Shown: positions 6,701 through 13,715, counted from the stretch's first letter. The stretch: DNA of 14,858 nt from SCGC-AAA252-I15 sp043822165 (GCA_043822165.1 JBDRCA010000157.1:1-14858), one strand, 5' to 3'. Notes: generated from the sequence alone by a model not told the origin. Program-made: numbers and translations.

Positions 6701-7533
6701 CCCCGCACTATGCTCCACCCAGCCTCGTCGCGCCGGATGTTGTCGTTCCCGCTTAATGCGTCTGCAACCCCGTCTAGTTCGCCGCCAACGTTCCTGAAAC
6801 TGTGGATTAACATGCCGGCTGATTCCCCTCCTTCGGCGAGCGTTAGCCTGCCAGCGTGTCGTCTGCCGGTTAATTCCTCGTCCATGAAGGTTAGTGCATC
6901 ATCAAGGTTGCCACTGCCGTAGTGTATGCATCCGCAGTTGTTGAGTGGGCCTGTGAGAGTTGGATCTGCTCGTCTTGCACCTTCGAACGTTTGGACTGCT
7001 CCGGATACGTTACCGGTCATGGCTTGTATTATGGCCGTCTCGTTTAGTGAGCAAGCCATCATGTTCGCTCGTCCCGCGTAGTCTTCCGGGAGCCCGCGCG
7101 CTTCTTGTGCTGAGACCATGAAGACTTCCACTGCGTTTTCGAGTGTTTTCTGTGCAGTTTCTGCTTCTTCTCCCGCGGATTGGCAGTGTAGTTGACGACC
7201 CCATGTGTGGAGTTCACGCGATAGTTCAGCCCTTACTGCGTGACATGTAGGCTCTGGGAGGGAGGCATCCTGGTGGAGCGCGTATAGTCTATTGCATACT
7301 TCCTCCTGTTTTCCTGCGTCTCTCGCGTCCTGGATTACCGCGCGTTTAACGTCCAGAGGGGAGAGCTCTGTAGTTTCGTCTGCGAAGGTTACGCCGTATT
7401 CCGCATGTTTGTCTGCGAGCGTCCACATTTGGTCGCGGAATTCGCGTTGCGTGTATATGGGTTTGCCCATGACTTCTGGGGGTCTGAGGGTTGCGTCTGG
7501 GGTCTTGACTTGGACTCTATCTTTCAGCGCCAT
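3778..7533 (-). CDS. Unrecognised 1251-residue protein with TPR-like helices and a duplicated 89-residue module
   Basis: No family is recognised for this very large protein. It lacks a signal peptide and membrane helices, so it is probably cytoplasmic. Residues ~125-226 look like TPR helices (LNETAIIQAMTGNVSGAVQ, then LNNCGCIHYGSGNLDDAL). Residues ~285-330 and ~495-560 are beta-rich. Residues 805-893 and 902-990 are two related modules built around xxLxxGDxxxxT, a V-rich strand, RR(L/I)(I/L)xF, and a closing AEEA. An Ala/Pro linker at ~985-1006 precedes a distinct C-terminal region (~1007-1205) ending in a charged helix rich in Glu and Arg, then a Gly/Pro-rich tail with ILGGLRDRLFGRR. Codon choice changes near the linker, from A/C-ending to G/T-ending. 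The ATG at 7533 lies inside the end of the preceding small gene, so translation is probably coupled. The TPR-like part suggests protein-protein contacts; the role is unknown. Confidence 0.75.
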   Translation of the reverse strand: MALKDRVQVKTPDATLRPPEVMGKPIYTQREFRDQMWTLADKHAEYGVTFADETTELSPLDVKRAVIQDARDAGKQEEVCNRLYALHQDASLPEPTCHAVRAELSRELHTWGRQLHCQSAGEEAETAQKTLENAVEVFMVSAQEARGLPEDYAGRANMMACSLNETAIIQAMTGNVSGAVQTFEGARRADPTLTGPLNNCGCIHYGSGNLDDALTFMDEELTGRRHAGRLTLAEGGESAGMLIHSFRNVGGELDGVADALSGNDNIRRDEAGWSIVRGVGDAARQIGSVTFNEAEGRVELQLTPGEGGAEPLTVQLNARRVGGHLELYHGEEDATRDNPLARNNRGVIHSRRIDRAIRSGASDEAVAAILTEARADFNRADELLAGGAMADEGGAALQQIVARNRAIVEAKASGAEAEIPPPIRDDLFDTGGVHVFALQEEEGSIYEREQSVLDAVRGLRGNELFSLSCAEGATTSSSELSASLQGMGEPMRTLGLKIGSRCTIQAGADGNFKLLKASGEEVGTITYSEEDSEIEIKKGMRKRKLSVVKEGDTLRVFSGNPKHARGLEALIGCEGGAARVAELVDAANSALGGNPLNPRAGGYILGQHMYQNLTTQEKTALEDAGFLEKPTTPKFMQKLTGPPPKTPDFQEIGDMFQEAAVILHTDPQARARLDAGRSRSMLLQNVVEQTRTQSPFYKTMNIQGAQTLGNLFLASGVIDDDELTGHAQAAVGGERVNPDELNAFKAMLNQQMGAQGLRIEAMRSFVKGFDTDGFWAGVARDFVNIRNNEGFVTRDQQGAALSRRCGDLAEGDTVDMTVKGRRQNIRVTRVDDAAEEAGEGAAEAAPGRRLITFNNGTRWNVASDQNLAEYQSYARQTDSTFAIFNSTSSAEEARESALNIPASELNPGDQLEFTCTERGRRTLAIESVETVAADADNPERRRILFQRDPALAADAATDEWILTPPTMPLRDFEEGIEGFTIHRITGAEEAVAEAAPAATTPRPEESHELDEDTRARVEQALAVGGFAASLNFSETEWETLERSGIPPRTARRVGRAHVTLRGCSETSMAEMGAPAGMDLVYPEPTLVPFDRRASEVLSGSDSDETLCAIAYSQEVLTRARTSTSHTYYILLPENQARELHERMLDGRVGFTQVFDEALPEAARGVFAAKRLAAAERETHATPERLAAVARVEEERLESEEERLREVSEGRGGGAPSGVAGAGARILGGLRDRLFGRRGAPPPGGGDEADAE
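4564..4830 (-). repeat. Second copy of the 89-residue protein module
   Basis: Codes for residues 902-990 of the 1251-residue protein. It shares with the preceding copy the order LNPGDQLEFT, an Arg-rich turn, a Val-rich strand, RRRILF, and an ending FTIHRITGAEEA. The similarity is at the protein level only, so the duplication is old. Confidence 0.6.
4855..5121 (-). repeat. First copy of the 89-residue protein module
   Basis: Codes for residues 805-893: LAEGDTVDMT, RRQNIRVTRV, GRRLITF, and an ending FAIFNSTSSAEEA. It matches the second copy in order and total length when one small gap is allowed before the RR strand and compensated later. Confidence 0.6.
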
Positions 7534-7732
7534 TTCCGGGTTTTCTTAGTTGTTCTTCGAGTTTTTTTGATTTTTTTTTTAATTCGGAGAGGATTTCTGT
7601 TTTCGGTTTGTTGGGGTTAAGCGACATGATTTCGTCGCGGGTGAGTAGTTGTTTCTGGGTTTTTCCGGAGTCGTCTTTGTGGTGGAGAATCACTTGTATG
7701 TCGGATAGTGTCGGGGTTTTTTTAGGGTTCAT
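7517..7732 (-). CDS. Small charged protein overlapping the start of the 1251-residue gene
   Basis: A 71-residue protein of no recognised family. The N-terminal half (TLSDIQVILHHKDDSGKTQKQ) reads like a short beta hairpin. The C-terminal half is a Lys/Glu helix (LSELKKKSKKLEEQLRK) that could form a coiled coil. It has no signal or membrane segment. Its TAG stop at 7517-7519 lies 17 bases inside the large gene that starts at 7533, in another frame, so the two are almost certainly one transcript with coupled translation and may act together. A TATA-like element sits about 24 bases before the ATG at 7732, which supports this start and a leaderless message. The coding strand has runs of 10 A and 7 A. 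Confidence 0.65.
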   Translation of the reverse strand: MNPKKTPTLSDIQVILHHKDDSGKTQKQLLTRDEIMSLNPNKPKTEILSELKKKSKKLEEQLRKPGNGAER

Positions 7733-7750
7733 TGTTGGCGGCTGTAGTGT

Positions 7751-7760
7751 ATTTATATTA
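7751..7760 (-). promoter_or_regulatory. TATA box for the small protein / 1251-residue gene pair
   Basis: On the minus strand the sequence TAATATAAAT lies about 24 bases before the ATG at 7732. This is the expected distance for an archaeal promoter giving a leaderless transcript. Confidence 0.55.
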
Positions 7761-7812
7761 TGCGTTAAATGAATTAAAAAATATTAAACATTGTTCAAGA
7801 CTGTTTTTGGGC

Positions 7813-7825
7813 GATATATATAAAC
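7813..7825 (+). promoter_or_regulatory. TATA box for the aIF2 beta gene
   Basis: GATATATATAAAC is centred about 31 bases before the ATG at 7850, giving a predicted leader of only a few bases. It is the clearest TATA match in the window. With the minus-strand box at 7751-7760 it makes a divergent promoter region in an A/T-rich gap of ~117 bases. Confidence 0.65.
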
Positions 7826-7849
7826 AAACAACGTAAGAGATTAGACGCG

Positions 7850-8263
7850 ATGGAATACGACCACAAGAAACTGTTGGACAGGCTTTGGGAGAACCTCCCA
7901 GAGAAACTGAAAACCTCCGAGAGATTCGAAATGCCCAAGGCAGACGTATGGGTCGAAGGAAACACCACAATCATCAGAAACTTCAACGAAATCGCAACCA
8001 CGCTAGACCGTAAACCAAAATACATACTCCAGTACCTCTCCAAGGAACTCGCAGCACCCACCACACTAGAAACAAACAGAGCCATAATCCAGAGAAAACT
8101 CAGGAAAACAGCAATCGACGAAAAAATACATGCCTACGCCAAAGAATACGTAATCTGCCACCAATGCGGCAGACCAGACACCCAAATCACAAGCCTCGAA
8201 GACCAGAAAATAGTCAAATGCACCGCCTGCGGAGGCTGGTGGCCGCTGCGCAGGATAAAATAA
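7850..8263 (+). CDS. eif2b: Translation initiation factor aIF2 subunit beta
   Basis: A 137-residue protein, the usual length for archaeal aIF2 beta. It is part of the aIF2 heterotrimer that carries initiator Met-tRNA to the small ribosomal subunit. Family features are clear. There is an N-terminal helix (LLDRLWENLPE), then the core GNTTIIRNFNEIATTLDRKPKYILQYLSKEL (given here as positions 37-67). The C-terminal zinc ribbon uses C103-x2-C106 and C124-x2-C127, followed by WWPLRRIK. All four cysteines are present. A strong TATA box lies upstream and no leader is evident. It converges with the 982-residue gene with a 65-base gap. It is a housekeeping gene with A/C-ending codons like the histone-fold and ftsZ genes. 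Confidence 0.95.
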   Translation: MEYDHKKLLDRLWENLPEKLKTSERFEMPKADVWVEGNTTIIRNFNEIATTLDRKPKYILQYLSKELAAPTTLETNRAIIQRKLRKTAIDEKIHAYAKEYVICHQCGRPDTQITSLEDQKIVKCTACGGWWPLRRIK

Positions 8264-8328
8264 TTCTAGGTTGTCGAGCGAGCAAACAGCGAGCGAAGAC
8301 AGCCTCTTTCTCGTTGGAAAACTCCGAC

Positions 8329-11277
8329 TCAAGTAGACTTGTCGAGCCAGTCGAATCTTATACTGCCGAGATCCGCGTATTTTATTGAGGCAGGCTCCCG
8401 CTCCCTCGGCGTTATGCGCGTTGACATGTACTCTGTCATGCCGCCGTGGTAGTCGTGCGTGTCAGCGCGCTCGAACAAATCCAAGACAGCCCTGATCTTC
8501 CCGGTCGAATAAGACACAGCCTCCATGGCTTCATCAGACTCGAACACGACTCCGTGATCCTCGTCGACGCCGCCCCAGTCCCCGCGGACGACAGTATTCC
8601 TCAAGTCCCTCAAAATCTCGGCGACAAAACGCCGCTCAGCCTGCTGGTGCGACAAACCCTTGGCTCCCGCATCTTCCTGGTACATGACTTGAAACATCCA
8701 ATCCGAAAAAACAAAGGAACGATTCTCGGGGCCAGGATCCGCAAGCAAATGTATGTGCTCGCCTTCAGGAAGCTTCGCATCCTTCTGTCGCTCCCAGTTA
8801 ATATTACCGTACGCCGCACTCCCCACTGCCGCGATGACGTGGCCCTCCGTCCAGCCGACAGGCTCCACAGGCGCGCTCGGATCAGATAAGCCCTCAACCA
8901 TCTCGTCCAAGAGTGCGGCGGTCGCCGTCTGTCTATTCCTCATAGACTCCTGGTATTCCGGGGCGGAGTCGTAGTGGTGCATGGTTCCGGGAAGATAACC
9001 GAGCTCTGTTAGCCTGTAGTTCAGGGCGCCCACGAACTGGGAGGGAGTCACCATGAATCTTGAGTCCGAAGCAACAAAACACTCCGTGCCTGCGGGAGTC
9101 TTTCCCTTCGCGCTGTTGACTGAAATCGCGCGCTTGGCGTGAGGACTCTCCTGCAAGAGATCATAGACCTTTAAAAAACGGGCTCCCGACTGCTGGTGAC
9201 TATACTCGTCTAAAAGCTGCGTAATAGTGCCTGAAAAACGGTCTACCGCTTCACCCATATCAGCCGGAGGCCTGCGAGTGAAATCCCTGCGAACATCCCC
9301 TGCAACGCTAGCATAATAATGGCCGGCCTTGTCGCCTCCCAAGAAATTCACCATGAAAGCGTCAAAGTGCCTGCTGCTCATGTACCTTAGCGGGTCCATT
9401 CCAGCCGCCTCGACGACCTTGAACAAGTCAGTCACCCAAAGACGGTAAATGTCTTCTTGCTCGGGATTGATGCCGCCGATTGAATCCATGAGAAAGTTCG
9501 CGGCAACGTATTGGTCGGGAGTCTCAACCGAAGCCGCAATAGCCTCCAACACCCTGCCAGGGGAGACCACCTCCTTTAAGTCGCCGGTATCGCACAAACC
9601 GCCTTTAACGCCAATGTTTTGCAGGAACATGCGCATCTCCATTATATTCAAATCCTCCTGCATGAGAGCCCGAAGATTGCGGCCCATATTCCGGGACACT
9701 TCGTCGACGTGGGCGACAGCAGCAGTATGATGCAAGACAGCAAGCAGTAAAGCCTCCTTGCCGGAAAGCCCGGGAACCACTCCCTCAAGCTGGGAGTCCT
9801 CGACACGCCCCGTTCTAGCGAGCGCAGTCACCGCCTCGTTCACGGCAACCGTCTTAGCATCATCAGGGACAGGAGAATCCGCAGACTCCCGCCCAGCCCT
9901 CAGCTTACCAATAAGCTCGCCTGCTTTCCTGCGCTCCTCCCCGTCCAAGTATTCACTGGTCACAAACTCTATGTAGTCGAGAGGGCTCTGAATCAGCTCG
10001 TATAGCCTTCTGGTATCATCAAGACAAACTGTGAGCAAGACATAGATTCCCTCCTTGTCCCGCTCCTGTTGGGCTACTGGCTGCGTCTGAGTCACCATCG
10101 CTTCTGCGCCCAGTTCGCGGTCGACATCCGCCTTCATAATCCACGGGATAACGTCAAGACCCATCTCCGAGAAAACGGCGCCGCGCTCCAGAAGCCTCCT
10201 ATCCCGCTCGACCCGCCGAATCTGCTCCACTCCGCAGGCGCCGATGGGTATGTCGTCGGTTACAGGCTGATGCGATTCTTCCAAGAACACGCCCCTGGCT
10301 TCGGTGTCGACAAGCGCTTTTTTCCCGACGAAGACGCCGCGCTCGCCCAAGACCCGGTAATCCTTGCCGGTCTTCGTCACGACCTCCCCCGGGCCCACGA
10401 CGGGCTCGGCTCCAGGCTCTATCATCTGCAAGTGCCCGTAATAATTTGCGCCAACACCACCAATGGTAAGCGCGCAACCATCCCACACCTGGGCGGTGCC
10501 GGTCCGAGACTGAAGATGGCGGCCCAACTCCAATAGATAACGGCGCGTGAAATTTTCCGCCACATACTCCTCCAGAGCCTGTGAAATACCGCGATCGCCA
10601 TGCTCGCCCATCAAATGCTTGCGAGCCCGCTCCTGCAGGTTAGTCAATGTTTCCTCTGCTTTACGGCCATCAAAGTGTTGCACATGCGACTCCAAAACCT
10701 TTGGATCAGATACCATCCTGTAGGCGTTGTGGAGAACAGTGCTTGGAGGATTACCTTTCCTTACTTCGTGTCCTCGCGCAACAACAATAGGGAACTCTCC
10801 TGGAACGTAGACTTTGCGCTTGTGCCAGTAAGACGGAAGACACATGGACGCGACCTCGCCTGATGAATCCCTCACGAAACGCGAACCTAAGCGAGATAGA
10901 GCATCCTCGTCCAAAGGCTTGCCGTCAACATACACGTCGCCGTAGACGGGTATCAAGGCGGCCCCGTCAGTGCGAAGCGGGAACCCCACGGTATCTGCAA
11001 GCAACGAATTCCAGCAAGCATTGCTCGTCTCCATGAAGCGGACTTCGCGCAGCTCCATCGGATTCGGGCCAAAGGAAGTTGCAGTAGTTCTGTCAGGAGC
11101 GGATAAGTGGAAGCCGTTCACTGCCTTTCTAGAGGAGAGCGCATCTGGCTCTGACTCGAACAGCGATGCCATCTCAGCAGAAGCATCCAGGCGTTCGCGC
11201 ACGCTCCTACCCCGGAAAACAGGATCTGGCACATCAAGGCCTGCGCGCTCACCAGCCTTCTGCTCCCTTACTTTCAT
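8329..11277 (-). CDS. Unrecognised 982-residue soluble protein
   Basis: No family is recognised. There is no signal peptide or membrane helix, so a cytoplasmic location is likely. The first ~330 residues mix strands and helices (LIPVYGDVYVDGKPL, KVYVPGEFPIVVARGHEV, ALTIGGVGANYYGHLQ). Residues ~345-480 are helical and charged. Residues ~500-710 form a helical block with notable MDPLRYMSSRHFDAFMVNFL and GGDKAGHYY. The last ~270 residues are mixed, with HIHLLADPGPENRSFVF around 841-857. Codons end mostly in G or T, unlike the neighbouring aIF2 beta gene. The ATG at 11277 is supported by a TATA-like element ~31 bases upstream and by the divergent promoter it shares with the DUF424 gene. It is transcribed alone. 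Function unknown. Confidence 0.75.
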   Translation of the reverse strand: MKVREQKAGERAGLDVPDPVFRGRSVRERLDASAEMASLFESEPDALSSRKAVNGFHLSAPDRTTATSFGPNPMELREVRFMETSNACWNSLLADTVGFPLRTDGAALIPVYGDVYVDGKPLDEDALSRLGSRFVRDSSGEVASMCLPSYWHKRKVYVPGEFPIVVARGHEVRKGNPPSTVLHNAYRMVSDPKVLESHVQHFDGRKAEETLTNLQERARKHLMGEHGDRGISQALEEYVAENFTRRYLLELGRHLQSRTGTAQVWDGCALTIGGVGANYYGHLQMIEPGAEPVVGPGEVVTKTGKDYRVLGERGVFVGKKALVDTEARGVFLEESHQPVTDDIPIGACGVEQIRRVERDRRLLERGAVFSEMGLDVIPWIMKADVDRELGAEAMVTQTQPVAQQERDKEGIYVLLTVCLDDTRRLYELIQSPLDYIEFVTSEYLDGEERRKAGELIGKLRAGRESADSPVPDDAKTVAVNEAVTALARTGRVEDSQLEGVVPGLSGKEALLLAVLHHTAAVAHVDEVSRNMGRNLRALMQEDLNIMEMRMFLQNIGVKGGLCDTGDLKEVVSPGRVLEAIAASVETPDQYVAANFLMDSIGGINPEQEDIYRLWVTDLFKVVEAAGMDPLRYMSSRHFDAFMVNFLGGDKAGHYYASVAGDVRRDFTRRPPADMGEAVDRFSGTITQLLDEYSHQQSGARFLKVYDLLQESPHAKRAISVNSAKGKTPAGTECFVASDSRFMVTPSQFVGALNYRLTELGYLPGTMHHYDSAPEYQESMRNRQTATAALLDEMVEGLSDPSAPVEPVGWTEGHVIAAVGSAAYGNINWERQKDAKLPEGEHIHLLADPGPENRSFVFSDWMFQVMYQEDAGAKGLSHQQAERRFVAEILRDLRNTVVRGDWGGVDEDHGVVFESDEAMEAVSYSTGKIRAVLDLFERADTHDYHGGMTEYMSTRITPREREPASIKYADLGSIRFDWLDKST

Positions 11278-11303
11278 AAGAATTATTTTTGGGGCTTCAA
11301 AGG

Positions 11304-11313
11304 CTAAATAATC
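11304..11313 (-). promoter_or_regulatory. TATA-like element for the 982-residue gene
   Basis: The minus strand reads GATTATTTAG about 31 bases before the ATG at 11277. No ribosome binding site precedes that ATG. Weak match by eye. Confidence 0.4.
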
Positions 11314-11325
11314 AGCTACAAAACA

Positions 11326-11334
11326 TTTTAAATA
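11326..11334 (+). promoter_or_regulatory. TATA box for the DUF424 - phospholipase-like - ftsZ cluster
   Basis: TTTTAAATA is centred about 29-30 bases before the ATG at 11360, which fits a leaderless or near-leaderless start for the three-gene cluster. The 82-base gap to the divergent 982-residue gene holds both promoters. Confidence 0.55.
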
Positions 11335-11359
11335 CTGAGCACATATTATACCAGAGCCT

Positions 11360-11659
11360 ATGTTTTACGTTAAAGTCCACGCTCATGAGGGGGAAGTTTT
11401 GGTTGCCGCATGCGACAAGGAGATTCTGGGAGACATAATAAGCGAAGGCGAGCTTGAACTGCACGTCAAGGAGAGATTCTACGGCGGCGAAGTAAAAGAC
11501 GACGACGAGCTTGCTGAGATACTGTCTACCGCAAGCATCGCAAACCTTGTGGGAAACAGGGCTGTCGCAGCCGCCATAAACCTTGGGCACGTAAACCCTG
11601 AAAACACGCTCACGATAGACGGCATCAAACACGCCCAGTTCACGATAATGGAGGAGTAG
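11360..11659 (+). CDS. DUF424 family protein
   Basis: A 99-residue protein that matches the archaeal DUF424 family as I know it. It has a start of the FYVKVHxxxGEVLVAACD type, then EILGDIISEGELELHVKERF, then YGGE, then the family's STASIANLVGNRAVAAAINLG helix and an ending VNPENTLTIDGIKHAQF. The length is normal. The family is widespread in archaea, and I do not know an established biochemical role for it. It is the first gene of a cluster: 6 bases separate its TAG from the next ATG, and GGAGGAG at 11650-11656 inside its end serves the next gene. Location is probably cytoplasmic. Confidence 0.85.
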   Translation: MFYVKVHAHEGEVLVAACDKEILGDIISEGELELHVKERFYGGEVKDDDELAEILSTASIANLVGNRAVAAAINLGHVNPENTLTIDGIKHAQFTIMEE

Positions 11660-11665
11660 AATACT

Positions 11666-12760
11666 ATGAAGATAATCCCAGTCATCACAGCACTTATGAT
11701 TCTCTCGCTTTCCGTCCAGGCTTGGGGGCCTGCAACCCACCGCCACATCTGCGACGAAGCAGTAAAAGAAGCATTCGGCCTCGGAGTCGCCAGCAAATGC
11801 CTGCCCAGGAAAAGCTCGGCGTTCATGGACGAGTTCTGCGCGCAAGCCTACAAGATGACTGACGCGGAAACATACAGGGAATGCAGAGACTCCTACAAGA
11901 GGAGGGAGTTCATCCACCCCGCGAACATGCCGGATGAGCTTTTCAACGACACGGAAAACTTCCACGACTACAGCAAGTGCCCTATAAGGCCGGGGCCTGC
12001 GAAACAGCTTTTGTGCGGTTCAAAGGATGATGCGCCGGCGCCCAGGGAAGCCAACCGCTGGTTTGATGAGGCTAAACGCGCCTCCGAGACCTGCATGAAA
12101 GTCTACATGTTTTGCATTGGTTCCGCGTATTACGCGGAGTCTGAGAATCCCGTGAACCAAGTCATGAACGAAGAAGAGGACTGCTATAACGCCATAGTCA
12201 ACGGGATAGAGGAGGGGATTGCCGCCGGCAAGGACACGTACAGGGCAAGGACCAGGTGCGAGTTCAAGGACTCAAGCTACGAGCACGACATGCTGGTCAC
12301 CGAGAAACGGATAAACGGGATAATAGAAGACCTCGTTGAAATCGGGAAAAACATTTCATCGTCTGAAGTGGAGGCGGCAGGCAACGTCGTTTTCCTTGCC
12401 AACACTGCCGACTTCGACGCGAACCACGAGTTCTACGTGCAACTGCAGTCGAAGGGATTGTCCGTATCTCACGCGAACGCTGAAAACTTCAACACGTTAA
12501 AGTACGCGCAATACGTCATAATACTCGGAGGCCACAGAAGCGGCGAAGGAGTCGGGGAAATCACGGACACTGTATTGATGACAGAAGAAAAAAACAATCT
12601 TCTCGCAAGCCAGGACGCCTACCTCCAAGCCTTGAGCCAGGATGTGTGGAAGCTGGACCAGAAAGTGTGGGTTCTCGCAGGATACGAGAAGGAACAAACC
12701 AGGAAGGCGGTCGAGGAATACGGCAGCCAAATAATCACTGCGATACTGTCCGGAGAATGA
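11666..12760 (+). CDS. Exported zinc-phospholipase-C-like protein with S-layer-like C-terminal domain
   Basis: A 364-residue protein. Residues 1-19 are a Sec-type signal peptide (MKIIPVITALMILSLSVQA) with probable cleavage before W20. The mature end WGPATHRHICDEAV is typical of the zinc-dependent phospholipase C / S1-P1 nuclease fold, where the N-terminal Trp and nearby His help bind zinc. FNDTENFHDYSKC (~93-105) fits a further part of the fold. The central motif, normally like HYxxDxxNPxH, reads AYYAESENPVN at 154-164, so expected His, Asp and His ligands appear as A154, E158 and N164. Many paired cysteines suggest an extracellular domain. Residues ~238-360 resemble a C-terminal domain of archaeal S-layer-related proteins (VIILGGHRSGEGVGEITD, VWVLAGYEKEQTRKAVEE). 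It may be a binding protein rather than an enzyme. GGAGGAG lies 9 bases before the ATG. The stop overlaps the ftsZ start (ATGA). Confidence 0.75.
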   Translation: MKIIPVITALMILSLSVQAWGPATHRHICDEAVKEAFGLGVASKCLPRKSSAFMDEFCAQAYKMTDAETYRECRDSYKRREFIHPANMPDELFNDTENFHDYSKCPIRPGPAKQLLCGSKDDAPAPREANRWFDEAKRASETCMKVYMFCIGSAYYAESENPVNQVMNEEEDCYNAIVNGIEEGIAAGKDTYRARTRCEFKDSSYEHDMLVTEKRINGIIEDLVEIGKNISSSEVEAAGNVVFLANTADFDANHEFYVQLQSKGLSVSHANAENFNTLKYAQYVIILGGHRSGEGVGEITDTVLMTEEKNNLLASQDAYLQALSQDVWKLDQKVWVLAGYEKEQTRKAVEEYGSQIITAILSGE

Positions 12761-13677
12761 GCAATCCTCTGACAGTCAAGGTTTTCGGCGTGGGCGGGGG
12801 AGGAGGCCACACCATAGAAGAGCTCTCAAGGCTCGGGGCGGACGGTCTTGACGTCTACGCCGTGAACACTGACGCACGAGTACTGTTAGATACTAAGACC
12901 GACAAGAAAATCCTGATAGGTAAAGAGTTGACTGGCGGCACCTCGACGGGCTCTGACTCCATCATGGGCGACAGGTGCGCGCGCTACGACATGGGGAAAA
13001 TCGCGGAAGCAGCAGACGACGCAGACATCGTCTTCATAACATGCGGCCTCGGCGGGGGAACAGGCTCGGGCGCAAGCCCCGTCATCGCGGAGCGCGCCAA
13101 AACCATCGGGGCCCTGACGGTCGCCATCGTAACGCTGCCCTTCGAATCAGAAGGCAGGAAAGCGCTCAAAAACGCTGACACTGGACTGAAAACACTGAAG
13201 AGAACCGCCGACGCAGTAATCGTCATACCAAACGAAAACCTCCTCGAAAACGCCCAGGAACTGCCCATAACAGAAGCATTCAAGCTCGCGGACTCAACGG
13301 TGGCCAACATCATAAAAGAGCTCTCGCATTTGACCGCCGTCGGCGACGTGAACGACTTAAGCTTCGCCGACCTTCGCAGCATCCTCTCTGAGGGCAGGAC
13401 TACTTACGTGGGCGTCGGAGTGTCAGAAGACTTCGAGGAATCAGCAGACGAGGCGCTCTCCTCCCGAATCATCGCCGCGGACCCCAACACATGCTGCGGA
13501 GCGCTCGCCTACTTCACCTTCGCCGAAGAGGAAGACGCCGAAAAAGTCGAAGACGCCCTGGAGAGGATTAGCAGGCGTCTCCCGGAAGATGTCGGCATCA
13601 TCTGGGGCGCTAGACGGGATGAAACATTACCCGAGAAAACCTGCAAAACGCTCCTAGTCCTCTGCCAGGAAGACTAA
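12757..13677 (+). CDS. ftsZ: Divergent FtsZ / tubulin-superfamily GTPase
   Basis: A 306-residue FtsZ homologue. The T1 loop GVGGGGGH is at 11-18, a VNTDARVL region is at 36-43, and the tubulin signature GGGTGSG is intact at 99-105. PFESEG (128-133), IPNENLL (157-163) and SFADLRSIL (202-210) follow. The ATG at 12757 overlaps the preceding stop (ATGA) and yields the classic FtsZ start; a longer in-frame start at 12646 only adds residues read out of frame from the preceding gene. Odd points by eye alignment: the T7 loop NxDFAD reads DLSFAD (200-205), so the first catalytic Asp is Ser202. The Arg that contacts GTP after the FEG motif aligns to A136, and the Asp of AxD(D) aligns to S180. It ends just after the core domain with no C-terminal tail peptide. 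It may polymerise with altered GTP hydrolysis; it could be an FtsZ paralogue rather than the division FtsZ. Confidence 0.88.
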   Translation: MSNPLTVKVFGVGGGGGHTIEELSRLGADGLDVYAVNTDARVLLDTKTDKKILIGKELTGGTSTGSDSIMGDRCARYDMGKIAEAADDADIVFITCGLGGGTGSGASPVIAERAKTIGALTVAIVTLPFESEGRKALKNADTGLKTLKRTADAVIVIPNENLLENAQELPITEAFKLADSTVANIIKELSHLTAVGDVNDLSFADLRSILSEGRTTYVGVGVSEDFEESADEALSSRIIAADPNTCCGALAYFTFAEEEDAEKVEDALERISRRLPEDVGIIWGARRDETLPEKTCKTLLVLCQED

Positions 13678-13683
13678 TAACTC

Positions 13684-13689
13684 TTTTTT
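13684..13689 (+). terminator. T6 terminator after ftsZ
   Basis: A run of six T lies 6 bases after the TAA stop, which is followed at once by a second TAA. It may end the DUF424 cluster before the next gene. Confidence 0.4.
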
Positions 13690-13715
13690 CCAGGTATCTC
13701 CAATAATTTTACTGC

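Noticed and set aside
7517..7580. Programmed frameshift on the A10/A7 runs fusing the small protein to the 1251-residue protein
   Set aside because: In the frame of the large gene there is a TAA (7546-7548, minus strand) between the A-runs and its ATG, so slippage would not give a fusion.
8264..8328. Possible small RNA or hairpin between the aIF2 beta and 982-residue genes
   Set aside because: Only short imperfect GCGAGC repeats are visible, with no convincing stem or promoter; it is simply a convergent gap.
8707..8757. Aminoglycoside-kinase-like catalytic motif (LADPGPENRSFVFSDW) in the 982-residue protein
   Set aside because: Only a loose resemblance to HGDxxPGN...DW. The His-Gly-Asp is missing and no N-terminal kinase lobe motifs could be identified.
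11312..11965. 217-residue minus-strand open frame
   Set aside because: It is antisense to the well-supported DUF424 and exported phospholipase-like genes and shows no family features.
12646..12756. 37-residue N-terminal extension of FtsZ
   Set aside because: It is the preceding gene read in another frame. The ATGA overlap start at 12757 gives the normal FtsZ N-terminus just before the T1 loop.
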